Source: Pseudonocardia autotrophica (GTDB lineage Bacteria > Actinomycetota > Actinomycetes > Mycobacteriales > Pseudonocardiaceae). From it: 64,000 nt of DNA. The DNA is taken from positions 7,006,001-7,070,000 of the forward strand of contig NZ_AP018920.1 of assembly GCF_003945385.1 (NCBI RefSeq). Reading direction: 5' to 3'. This document shows, piece by piece, positions 54,800-63,010 of the stretch (positions are counted from its first letter, which is position 1; every line of letters starts with the position of its first letter). The notes beneath the pieces were generated by a model. It did no database searches and was not told the DNA's origin. It was given only the letters and a program-made list of their open reading frames with translations. A program made the position numbers and the translations under genes.

Positions 54800-56493
54800 G
54801 GCTCTGGCGCACTTCGCGTGATCGGCGGTCCGGCGTGGCTCCCGGTCTCTGGTCCGCGACGGAGCAAGATCACTTGAATGTGATCTTACGCAGCTGCTCC
54901 CGCATCTGGACTCGGTCGAGATCCAGACGATTGAGGACGTCGGTGCCGGGGTGGTGGTGCTCGCCCGGATGACCGCGGAGGAGGGGGCCTGTCCGTGGTG
55001 CAGGCAGTCGTCAAGGCGGGTGCATTCGCGTTATGAGCGGCTGCTGGCCGACGCCCCGATCGCCGGGCGGGCAGTGCGGGTCCGGCTGCGGGTGCGGCGG
55101 TTCTTCTGCGCGAACCCCGAGTGCGCGGCGCGGACGTTCGTCGAGCAGCCGGACGGGCTTGCCGCGCCGCGCGCCCGGATCACCTCGCTGTTACGGGAGA
55201 TGCTGACCGAAATTGCGCTGATGCTGGCGGGTCGGGCGGGAGCCCGGCTGGCGACCCGATTGGGCATGCCCACCAGCCGTGACCGGCTGTTGAGACTGCT
55301 GCACGGCCTGCCCGACCCCGAGCCCGCGACGCCGGCGGTGTTGGGGGTCGACGACTTCGCGCTGCGCCGCGGCCGCATCTACGGCACCGTGCTGATCGAC
55401 GTACTCACCGGCGCCCCGGTCGACCTGCTCGCAGACCGGGAGACCGAGACCCTCGCGGACTGGCTGCGCACCCGGCCAGGTGTCGAGGTGATCTGCCGGG
55501 ACCGAGCCGGCGGCTACGCCGACGCCGCCCGACAGGGCGCCCCGCAGGCGATCCAGGTCGCCGACCGGTGGCATCTGTGGCGGAATCTGGGTGAGGCGGT
55601 GGAGAAGGTCCTCCTCGCCCGCCGCGGTGTCCTGGCCGCGGCCAACCCTGTCCTACCGCAGGCTCCGGCCTCCGAGCCACGGGTGGTGCAGGCGGTCCCG
55701 GAGAAGCGGATCGTGACCCGGCTGCGCGAGAACTACCAGGCCGTCCAGCAGTTGCGGGCGCAAGGTATGTCGAAGGCGGCGATCGGACGCAGGCTCGGAC
55801 TGCACCCGGCTACGGTCCGCAAGTTCGCCGACGCCACTTCGTCGCACGAGCTGACCGCCAAGACCGAGCAACGTGCACACCTGGTCGACGACTACGTCGA
55901 ACACCTACACCGGCGCTGGAACGAGGGCGAGCGCAACGCCACAGCCCTGTTCCACGAGATCGCCGCACTCGGCTACCCGGGCGGCGAGCTGGCGGTGCAG
56001 CGCTACCTGCGCCGGTTCCGTCACGGTCGTGGCCATGCCCCGAGACCGGGTCCGAAACCCCCGACCGTCCGCGAGGTCACCTCGTGGATCATGACCCACC
56101 CCGATCGGCTGGCCACCGATGACGCTGTCCGGCTCGCCCGGCTACGCAAAGCCGACCCCGGCCTGGACAGGCTGACCGGCCACGTCCGCGGATTCGCCAC
56201 GATGATGACCAGCCGCACCGGCCACGAGCTCGACGCCTGGGTCGACACGGTCGAGCTCGACGACATCGCTCCGATCGCCAGGTTCGCCCGCAACCTGCGC
56301 CGCGACCATGACGCCGTCCAAGCCGGGCTGACCCTCGAGCACAGCTCCGGACGGGTCGAGGGCACCGTCAACAAGATCAAAATGCTGAAGCGGCAGATGT
56401 TCGGCCGAGCCGGTTTCGACCTGCTCCGCACCCGCGTCCTCCACGCCCGCTGAGTCCAGACTCGCGCACCATCACGCGAAGTGCGCCAGAGCC
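54800..56493 (+). mobile_element. ISL3-family insertion sequence
   Basis: 1694 bp with perfect 23-bp terminal inverted repeats starting GGCTCTGGCGCACTTCGCGT and an 8-bp target duplication AAGGTCCG (54792-54799 and 56494-56501) inside the IS256 transposase gene. Intact ends and duplication point to recent insertion. Confidence 0.95.
54951..56453 (+). CDS. ISL3-family transposase
   Basis: 500 residues from GTG 54951. Seen: zinc-ribbon CPWC..CANPEC at the N-terminus, helix-turn-helix, DDE core (VLGVDDFALRRGRIYGTVLID; ICRDRAGGYADAARQGAPQAIQVADRWHL) and C-terminal SSGRVEGTVNKIKMLKRQMFG with the last Glu. Protein-like sequence resembling the family N-terminus (LLPHLDSVEIQTIEDVGAG) continues upstream in frame to about 54873, but without ATG/GTG/TTG, so the real start could be a CTG (54894 or 54906) or the N-terminus is shortened. 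Confidence 0.9.
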   Translation: MVVLARMTAEEGACPWCRQSSRRVHSRYERLLADAPIAGRAVRVRLRVRRFFCANPECAARTFVEQPDGLAAPRARITSLLREMLTEIALMLAGRAGARLATRLGMPTSRDRLLRLLHGLPDPEPATPAVLGVDDFALRRGRIYGTVLIDVLTGAPVDLLADRETETLADWLRTRPGVEVICRDRAGGYADAARQGAPQAIQVADRWHLWRNLGEAVEKVLLARRGVLAAANPVLPQAPASEPRVVQAVPEKRIVTRLRENYQAVQQLRAQGMSKAAIGRRLGLHPATVRKFADATSSHELTAKTEQRAHLVDDYVEHLHRRWNEGERNATALFHEIAALGYPGGELAVQRYLRRFRHGRGHAPRPGPKPPTVREVTSWIMTHPDRLATDDAVRLARLRKADPGLDRLTGHVRGFATMMTSRTGHELDAWVDTVELDDIAPIARFARNLRRDHDAVQAGLTLEHSSGRVEGTVNKIKMLKRQMFGRAGFDLLRTRVLHAR

Positions 56494-57244
56494 AAGGTCC
56501 GCGACGGCCAGGTCACCAACCGCCCGTTCTACGTCGTCATCGGCGTCACCGTCGACGGTCGCCGTGACGTGCTCGGGATCTGGGCCGGCGTCGGCGGCGA
56601 GGGCGCGAAGTACTGGCTCGCCGTGCTCACCGAGATCAAGAACCGCGGCACCGCCGACGTCTGCATCGCGGTCTGCGACGGCCTGACCGGTCTCGGCGAC
56701 GCGATCACCACCGTCTGGCCGGCCACCGTGGTGCAGACCTGCATCCTGCACCTGATCCGCAACACCTTCCGCTACGCCTCCCGCCGCGACTGGGAGGCCA
56801 TGGCCAAGGACCTGCGGCCGGTCTACACCGCATCCACCGAGGCCGCGGCCCAGGCGCGCTACGACGAATTCGCCGCCCGCTGGTGCGGCCAGTACCCGGC
56901 GATCGGGACGCTCTGGACGCGGGCGTGGACAGAGTTCGTGCCGTTCCTGGACTACGACGTGGAGATCCGCCGCGTCATCTGCTCCACAAACGCGATCGAG
57001 TCCTTGAATGCTCGCTATCGGCGCGCGGTCCGCGCCCGCGGGCACTTCCCCACCGAGCAGGCCGCGCTGAAGTGTCTCTACCTGGTCACCCGGTCCCTGG
57101 ACCCGACCGGGAAGGGCAAGGCGCGGTGGTCGATGCGCTGGAAGCCGGCACTGAACGCGTTCGCGATCACCTTCGAAGGCCGTATCGTCGCGAGCAACAC
57201 CTGAACCCCATCAACGCCGGTTACACCGTTGATCGGACAGTCCC

Positions 57245-57298
57245 CAGATAACAAACTGCGGCTGGAGTACTAGTACTCCAGCCGCAGTTTGTTATCTG
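57245..57298. repeat. 54-bp perfect palindrome: two IS701 ends head to head
   Basis: The IS701 left end beginning TACTCCAGCCGCAGTTTG (57274 onward) is mirrored by an inverted copy (57245-57269) across a shared CTAG (57270-57273). The palindrome is perfect from CAGATAAC to GTTATCTG. The left copy has no IS body and abuts the IS256 right end. Confidence 0.9.
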
Positions 57299-58684
57299 AT
57301 CCGTCTTCGTCGGTAGTGGCTTTCGCGGGCTCGGTGTTGGTGACGGCGGCGCCAGATCGACCAGGCCCAGCCCACGGCCCGGGCGGGGGTGTGGATCAGG
57401 GGCGCCAGGAGACGTCGGAGTTCGGCGAGGGTGAGCGGGATGAGCCCGTTACCAGGTCTTTTGGGGCGATCGCCGCGGTGACCGAGAGGTAGGCGTGGGC
57501 GAGCATGACCAGGGTGATGTGGCGGTACCAGGCGTCGTAGCGGCGGACCTGGTACTGGTCGAGCCCGACCTCGTTCTTCGCGGTCTGGAAGCACTCCTCG
57601 ATCGCCCAGCGGGCGCCGGCGACCCGGATGAGGTCGTCGTCGGTGGTGCCGGGCGGGCCGGCGCACAGGTAGTAGGCCAACTCCGGCTCCATACCGGACT
57701 CGAGTTGGGTGTCGGTGAGGATCTGGCGCCGGACCAAGAGCCAGCGTCCCCACCCAGCGGGCGCATCCGGGGGCGGGTGCAGGCCGGCCACCGCCCAGTC
57801 ATAGAGCCGCTCGCCCTTGGCTCCGGGCCCGGCAGAGCGGCGCTTCCACGCCTGCTCTGGGGCCCGTGCGACCAGGTCATCAGCACGTCGTGACCCGACC
57901 AACCCAGCGATGTCAGCTGTGAGGTCGGCACCGGGCGAGAGCGGGATGGACTGGCTACGCGGTACGGCAACGACATAGCCGATCCGGCGCTGCTCACACC
58001 AGGAACGGAACTTGCAGTCCTGTCCGTAGGCCTCGTCGGCGGCCACCCAGGACGCGGGGACACCGGCGTCGAGGGCTCGGGCGAGCATGCTCTTGGCCAG
58101 CGTCGCCTTGGTGGCGAACTCGACCTCGTCGGGTACCGCCGCTTCCCGGCAGCGCTCGCGGTCACCGACCCAGGACTTCGGCAGATACAGCTCCCGGTCG
58201 ATCAACGTGCGGCCTTTGCTCGTGGCATAGGCACAGAACACCCCGAGCTGGCAATTCTCCACCCGCCCGGCAGTGCCCGAGTACTGGCGCTGCACCCCTG
58301 CAGACTTCGTCCCCTTCTTCAGGAACCCGGTCTCATCGACGATCAGTACCCCGCCGGGCTCACCGAGACGCTCTGCGACGTAGTCGCGCAGGTCATCGCG
58401 CACCCCGTCGGTGTCCCAGGTCGCGGAGTTGAGCAGCCGCTGCATGCCGTCCGGGGTCGTGTCGCCGGCGACCTCGGCCAGCGTCCACCCGTTCTTCCCG
58501 GCCAACGGTGCGAGCAACCCACGCACATACGCCCGTGCCCGCCGCCGCGGCTCGGGCCGGAAGAACCGGCCCGCCACCAACCCGAACAGCCCGTCCAGGC
58601 CACCGGCCCACGCCTCGAGATCCTCCTCTTCCTTCACAAGATCGAAGCCTAGCGCAACCAACATCACGAACTGCGGCTAGAGTA
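57274..58684 (-). mobile_element. IS701-family insertion sequence
   Basis: 1411 bp. Inverted ends TACTCCAGCCGCAG and TACTCTAGCCGCAG (one mismatch), flanked by CTAG at 57270-57273 and 58685-58688, the target duplication typical of the family. Confidence 0.92.
57292..58667 (-). CDS. IS701-family transposase, likely -1 frameshifted
   Basis: Frame 0 (58667-57396) gives 423 residues with the DDE core: IVDETGFLKKGTKSAGVQRQ, WVAADEAYGQD and RWAIEECFQTAKNEVGLDQY. Its last 20 residues look non-native. At CCCAAAA (plus strand 57459-57465 reads TTTTGGG) a -1 shift gives RPGNGLIPLTLAELRRLLAP and a basic end to 57292, matching the usual family C-terminus. The heptamer C-CCA-AAA fits X-XXY-YYZ slippery sites, so programmed frameshifting is plausible; a simple mutation is the alternative. 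Confidence 0.85.
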
Positions 58685-58723
58685 CTAGGGAAGAAGTGGT
58701 GGTCGTCGAACCGTGGAAACGGG

Positions 58724-59509
58724 TCAGATCAGCTTCTGGCCGACCAGGTACTCGGCGATCTTCGCGCCGCCGTCGCCCTCGTCGGTGACCTTCTCGCCGG
58801 CCTGCTTCGGCGGCTTCGGCGCCGAGCTCGTCACGCTCACCAGCGCGTTGGCCAGACCCACCTCGGAGGCGTCGATCCCGGCCCCGGCCAGATCCAGGTT
58901 GTTCACCGGCTTCTTCTTCGCCGCCATGATCCCCTTGAAGGAGGGGTAGCGCGGCTCGTTGGACTTCTCACCCACCGACACCACCGCCGGCAGCTCCGCC
59001 GACAGGTGCGTCACACCGTCGTCGGTCTCCCGCTTCGCCGTCACCGTCGAACCCGACACCGACAGCTCGTTCGCCCACGTCAACGCCGGCACACCCAGCA
59101 GGTCCGCCACCATCGCCGGCACCGCGGCGACCTGACCGTCCGACGCCGAGTTACCGGCGATGACCAGGTCCCAGCCCTCGACGGTGCCGATCAGCGTGGT
59201 CAGCGCCCGCGCGGTCTGCACCGCGCACGAGCCGTGGATCGCCTCGTCCGACAGGTGCACCGCCGAGACCGCGCCCATCGACAGCGCCTTGCGGATCGCG
59301 TCCGAGGCCCGGTCCGGGCCCATGCACACCACGACGACCTCGCCGTCACCGGCAGCCTCCTTCAACAGGAGAGCCTGCTCCACGGCGCGCTCGTTGATCT
59401 CGTCGATGACCGCCTCGGTACCCTCACGGTCGAGGGTGTGGTCGGAGTCGGACAGCTTCCGCTCCGAGTAGGTATCGGCCACCTGCTTCACCAGGGTCAC
59501 AATCTTCAT
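58724..59509 (-). CDS. etfB: Electron transfer flavoprotein beta subunit
   Basis: 261 residues; carries electrons from acyl-CoA dehydrogenases (one is encoded just upstream) with EtfA and an AMP. Seen: MKIVTLVKQVADTYSERK, the AMP-binding GNSASDGQVAAVPAMVADLLG region and the recognition-loop segment LSAELPAVVSV. ATG at 59509. etfA normally follows directly, but here the IS701 element ends 35 bp after etfB, so etfA is displaced or lost. Confidence 0.95.
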   Translation of the reverse strand: MKIVTLVKQVADTYSERKLSDSDHTLDREGTEAVIDEINERAVEQALLLKEAAGDGEVVVVCMGPDRASDAIRKALSMGAVSAVHLSDEAIHGSCAVQTARALTTLIGTVEGWDLVIAGNSASDGQVAAVPAMVADLLGVPALTWANELSVSGSTVTAKRETDDGVTHLSAELPAVVSVGEKSNEPRYPSFKGIMAAKKKPVNNLDLAGAGIDASEVGLANALVSVTSSAPKPPKQAGEKVTDEGDGGAKIAEYLVGQKLI

Positions 59510-59601
59510 CAAGGGCCTCTGTGCCTCTTCGATCTCGTGGGGTGTGGCGGCGATGCGTGACCCTTCGTGCGGTCGCTCGACTGCAGACGGCGGGTACGGG
59601 G

Positions 59602-60774
59602 TCACGTCCGGTCCAGCCCGCCGCGCTTGACCATCTGGGCGGCGATCACGTTGCGCTGGATCTCGTTGGTGCCCTCGCCGACGATCATCAGCGGGGCGTC
59701 GCGGAAGTAGCGTTCGACGTCGAACTCGGTCGAGTAGCCGTAGCCGCCGTGGATCCGCACGGCGTTGAGCGCGACCTCCATCGCGATCTCGGAGGTGAAC
59801 AGCTTGGCCATGCCCGCCTCCATGTCGCAGCGCTCACCGGCGTCGTACCTGCCCGCGGCGTAGAGGAGGAGCTGGCGGGCGGCGGTGATCTTGGTGGCCA
59901 TGTCGGCGAGGTAGTTGCCGACCGACTGGTGCTGCCAGATCGGCTTGCCGAAGCTCTCGCGTTCCTGGGAGTAGCGCAGTGCGTCGGTCAGTGCGGCGTC
60001 GGCGACGCCCAGCGCACGCGAGGCGACCTGGATCCGGCCGGTCTCGAGGCCCTTCATCATCTGGCCGAAGCCCTTGCCGGGCGTGGTGCCGAGGACGGCC
60101 TCGGCGGGCACCCGCATGTCCTCGAAGACCAGCTCACAGGTCTCGACGCCCTTGTAACCGAGCTTGTGCAGGTCCTTGGAGACGGTCAGCCCGGGACCGT
60201 GCTCGACGAGCAGGACCGAGATCCCGCGGTGCTTGGGCTCGGCGGCCGGGTCGGTCTTGCACAGCAGGGCGATCAGCCCGGAGCGGCGCGCGTTGGAGAT
60301 CCAGGTCTTGGACCCGTTGACCACGTAGTGGTCGCCGTCGGGGGACGACTCGAGGCGGGCGTGGGTGGCCATGTTCTGCAGGTCCGAGCCACCGCCGGGC
60401 TCGGTCAGCGCCATCGTGGCGCGCAGCTCGCCGGTCGCCATCCGGGGCAGGTAGCGGTCCTGCTGCTCCCGGGTCCCGAACTCGACGAGCAGCTTGGCGA
60501 CCACGGTGTGCCCGCCCATGGCGCCGGCCAGGCTCATCCAGCCGCGGGCGAGCTCGGCGGTGACCAGGGCGTAGCAGGGCATCGACACCGGGGCCTCGCC
60601 CCAGGGCTCGGGGATCGCGAGCCCGTAGATGCCGAGCTCCTTCATCTGCTCGATCCACTTCTCGGGGTACTCGTCGCGCTGCTCGACCTCGTTGACCGCG
60701 GGCTTCACCTCCCGGTCGACGAAGTCGCGCACGGTGTCGACGACGGCCTGCTCCTCGATGCTCAACACACTCAT
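59602..60774 (-). CDS. Acyl-CoA dehydrogenase
   Basis: 390-residue FAD enzyme oxidising an acyl-CoA to the enoyl-CoA and passing electrons to ETF. Seen: FAD/acyl motifs MALTEPGGGSDLQNM and WISNARRSGLI, and the C-terminal GGYGYSTEFDVERYFRDAPLMIVGEGTNEIQR with the catalytic-region Glu. ATG at 60774. It lies between a CaiB-type transferase gene and etfB, likely one operon for activating and dehydrogenating a carboxylic acid. Confidence 0.93.
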   Translation of the reverse strand: MSVLSIEEQAVVDTVRDFVDREVKPAVNEVEQRDEYPEKWIEQMKELGIYGLAIPEPWGEAPVSMPCYALVTAELARGWMSLAGAMGGHTVVAKLLVEFGTREQQDRYLPRMATGELRATMALTEPGGGSDLQNMATHARLESSPDGDHYVVNGSKTWISNARRSGLIALLCKTDPAAEPKHRGISVLLVEHGPGLTVSKDLHKLGYKGVETCELVFEDMRVPAEAVLGTTPGKGFGQMMKGLETGRIQVASRALGVADAALTDALRYSQERESFGKPIWQHQSVGNYLADMATKITAARQLLLYAAGRYDAGERCDMEAGMAKLFTSEIAMEVALNAVRIHGGYGYSTEFDVERYFRDAPLMIVGEGTNEIQRNVIAAQMVKRGGLDRT

Positions 60775-60810
60775 CAGACGAATCTCCTACTCTCGTGCTG
60801 GTCGGGCCGA

Positions 60811-62007
60811 TCAGACGACGTGGGCGGCACGGAGCAGGGCGATCCGGTCGCCGTGGCCGAGCTCGGCCAGGATGGTGTCGGTATGCGCGCCCAGCGCGGG
60901 CACATCTCCCATGACCGGCGCGACACCGGCCAGATCAACCGGTGGCTGCAGTGCCTGCATCGTCGCGCCGGGTATGCCGACTTCATGCCAGCGGTGACGG
61001 CCTGCGAGGACTGGGTGAGTCGCGAGGTCGGCGACGTCGTTGATGCCGGCGTTGGCGATGCCGGCATCGTCGAGCAGCTGCTTGGCCTGCGACGTCGGTA
61101 GCGCGGACAGCCGGATGGCGATCAACGTGTCCAGCTCATCGCGATGGGCGAGCCGGGCCGAGTTCGTGGCAAAGCGTGTGTCGTCGGCGATCGCCGGGCC
61201 ACCGAGAACTTCGGCACACAGCCGACGCCATTCGCGGTCGTTCTGGACGACCAGCAGGATCGTGCCGTCGGCGGTACCGAACGGACCGTACGGCGCGATC
61301 GTGGCGTGCCGGGCACCCGACCGCGGCGGGGTCCGGCCCGAGTAGTGGGCGTAGTAGACGGGATTGCTCATCCATTCGGCGAGCGCTTCGAACAGCGACA
61401 CTTCGACCGCCGATACTGCCCCCGTGGTGGCCCGGCGCAGCAGCGCGGTAAGGATCCCGGAATGGGCGTACATGCCGGCGGCGATGTCGGCGACGGAGAT
61501 TCCGACCTTGGCCATGTGTTCGGCGGTGCCGGTGACCGAAAGCAGCCCAGTCTCGCATTGGACCAGCAGGTCGTAGGCCTTGCGGTTCGCCCAGGGGCCC
61601 GTCGACCCCCACCCGGTGACCGAGCACGGGATGACCCGTGGGTGGTGCTCGGCCAGCGTTGCCGGGTCGAGCCCGAGCCGACCTGCGGCTCCGGGGCCGA
61701 GGTTCTGGACCAGGACGTCCGCGGTGTCGAGCAGTTCGGTGAGGATCTGCCGACCCTGCTCGGACTTGACGTCAAGGGTGAGCGATTCCTTACCGCGGTT
61801 GAGCCATACGAAGTAGCTGGCGTTGCCATGGACGGCTTCGTCGTATCCGCGGGCGAAGTCACCCCCGTCCGGTCGCTCGATCTTGATGACGCGGGCACCG
61901 AGGTCAGCGAGCTGGCGGGTCGCGAACGGCGCAGCGACTGCCTGTTCCAGACTGACGACGGTTATGCCGTCCAGCGGCGGTGTCTCCGCGGCAAGGGTGC
62001 GGGTCAT
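60811..62007 (-). CDS. CaiB/BaiF family (class III) CoA transferase
   Basis: 398-residue CoA transferase that moves CoA between organic acids through a mixed anhydride on an aspartate. Seen: VVSLEQAVAAPFATRQLADLGARVIKIE N-terminal signature and the catalytic-Asp region WANRKAYDLLVQ (Asp about residue 163). ATG at 62007. With the following acyl-CoA dehydrogenase and etfB it suggests degradation of a carnitine-like, dicarboxylic or branched acid; the substrate is unknown. Confidence 0.93.
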   Translation of the reverse strand: MTRTLAAETPPLDGITVVSLEQAVAAPFATRQLADLGARVIKIERPDGGDFARGYDEAVHGNASYFVWLNRGKESLTLDVKSEQGRQILTELLDTADVLVQNLGPGAAGRLGLDPATLAEHHPRVIPCSVTGWGSTGPWANRKAYDLLVQCETGLLSVTGTAEHMAKVGISVADIAAGMYAHSGILTALLRRATTGAVSAVEVSLFEALAEWMSNPVYYAHYSGRTPPRSGARHATIAPYGPFGTADGTILLVVQNDREWRRLCAEVLGGPAIADDTRFATNSARLAHRDELDTLIAIRLSALPTSQAKQLLDDAGIANAGINDVADLATHPVLAGRHRWHEVGIPGATMQALQPPVDLAGVAPVMGDVPALGAHTDTILAELGHGDRIALLRAAHVV

Positions 62008-62371
62008 GCAGATGGCCTCTCAACGAAGACCGGACGGTGGACGAGTGGCGGGTCCGGGTCCGGCAGTTCTCGACGGTCGTGACGTACGGGAGTCATGGCA
62101 AGGCGGTGCCCGTCGTGGCCAGAGCGGGAGCCGAACGGGATGCACGCTCGCCTGTGAGTCTGGGCCGTGACTGTCGATGTGTGAAATGACTCTTCGGAGG
62201 CATATCAATGCGTCGACCGCATCATGGCTTGTCCCAGGAGCGTCGGCCTCTGAGACCGGATGCCGGGTGGTAAGTACAGTCACACGGAGCAACGTCGATG
62301 CGGGGCGGACACTGCTTTGAGTGGACGCGCGGCGTGGTCAGGCACTGCCGTCGGCTCGGCCCAACGCAGGT
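62008..62371. other. Intergenic region upstream of the CoA transferase gene
   Basis: 364 bp between the CoA transferase start and the end of the response regulator gene, both minus strand. No coding frame, RNA gene or hairpin stands out; TTGATA near 62210 on the minus strand could belong to a promoter but has no good -10 partner. Confidence 0.4.
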
Positions 62372-63010
62372 CTACGGATCGAGAAGGTGCAGATCGGCGG
62401 CGACGCGGACCAGCTCGGCGCGCCGGCGCACGTGATGGCGACGCATCATCGATGCCACGTGGTACTTCACGGTATGTGGGCTGATGTGGAGAAGTGCCCC
62501 GATCTCGTGGTTGTCTGCGCCGCGACCGATGGCACGCACGATGCTCAGCTCTCGTTCCCCGAACTCTGCAGCAGGGGAGCGGCCCCGGGCGGAGCGCCGC
62601 AGCAGGGGAGCGGCGAGCTCGGAGTCGAAGTAGCTTCCGGTCTGCTGGACCGTGCGTAAGATCTCCGGCAGCCGCCGGACCGAGGTTTCCTTGACCACGT
62701 AACCGGAGGCTCCGGCGTCGATGGCCTGGGAGAGCAGTTCCGTGTTGCCGTACGCGCTGAATAGGATCACCGCGGGGGCGGTGTCACACGCGGTGATCTC
62801 CCGGCACAGGTCGATCCCGCTGCCGGTGGAGTGCTCGCCGATCCGCAGGTCGACGATGGCGACGTCTGGCTGCACGCGAGCGATCAGGGACGCACCGTCG
62901 TTCCTTGTGGTCGCCGCCCCGAGGAACTCGAGGTCTGGTTCGCGCTCGGCCATCGCCTGGAGACCGTCGTGCACGATCTCGTGGTCGTCGACGACGCAGA
63001 ATCCGATCAC
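62372..63010 (-). CDS. NarL/FixJ-family response regulator
   Basis: 212 residues: receiver domain with acidic pair D8-D9 and phospho-acceptor D54 (VAIVDLRIG), and a LuxR-type helix-turn-helix (ERELSIVRAIGRGADNHEIGALLHISPHTVKYHVASMM). GTG at 63010 is preferred: it overlaps the kinase stop (GTGA) and has GGAAGGA 8 nt upstream, while the ATG at 63037 has none. Partner of the histidine kinase. Targets unknown. Confidence 0.92.
   Translation of the reverse strand: MIGFCVVDDHEIVHDGLQAMAEREPDLEFLGAATTRNDGASLIARVQPDVAIVDLRIGEHSTGSGIDLCREITACDTAPAVILFSAYGNTELLSQAIDAGASGYVVKETSVRRLPEILRTVQQTGSYFDSELAAPLLRRSARGRSPAAEFGERELSIVRAIGRGADNHEIGALLHISPHTVKYHVASMMRRHHVRRRAELVRVAADLHLLDP

Larger units (their letters stand above)
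54240..57204 (+). pseudogene. IS256-family transposase gene split by ISL3 insertion
   Basis: Two parts, 54240-54799 and 56502-57204. Joined with one copy of the 8-bp duplication they give an open frame of 420 residues, so the gene was intact before the insertion. DDE residues: D in VIFIDAIHVKVR (just before the break), D in AVCDGLTGLGDAI and E in STNAIESLNARYRR. ATG at 54240 has GGAGGAG upstream. Not functional as it stands, although precise ISL3 excision would restore it. Confidence 0.92.
54174..57244 (+). mobile_element. IS256-family insertion sequence, interrupted
   Basis: Ends match as inverted repeats: left GGGACTGTCTGATC..CGGTGTAAC, right (reverse complement) GGGACTGTCCGATC..CGGTGTAAC. 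Without the inserted ISL3 element it is about 1369 bp, normal for IS256. Flanking octamers differ (TCAGGTAC left, CAGATAAC right), so no target duplication survives; the right flank is directly IS701-type end sequence. Confidence 0.85.
52618..58688. mobile_element. Remnant of integrative element (AICE-like) at tRNA-Gly, filled with IS elements
   Basis: tRNA-Gly, integrase and excisionase form one end of an integrated element. The expected replication, regulation and transfer genes are missing; instead IS256, ISL3 and IS701 elements follow up to 58688, then chromosomal fatty-acid-type genes. I could not find a second copy of the tRNA 3' end (GGTTCGATTCCCG) in the window, so the other attachment site is absent or outside. 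The right border is therefore only approximate. Confidence 0.65.

Noticed and set aside
56569..57204. 211-codon frame as a separate transposase gene
   Set aside because: It is the 3' part of the IS256 transposase separated by the ISL3 insertion; joining both parts gives one frame.
62020..62292. 90-codon minus-strand ORF upstream of the CoA transferase gene
   Set aside because: Composition-driven frame with no ribosome site or family features.
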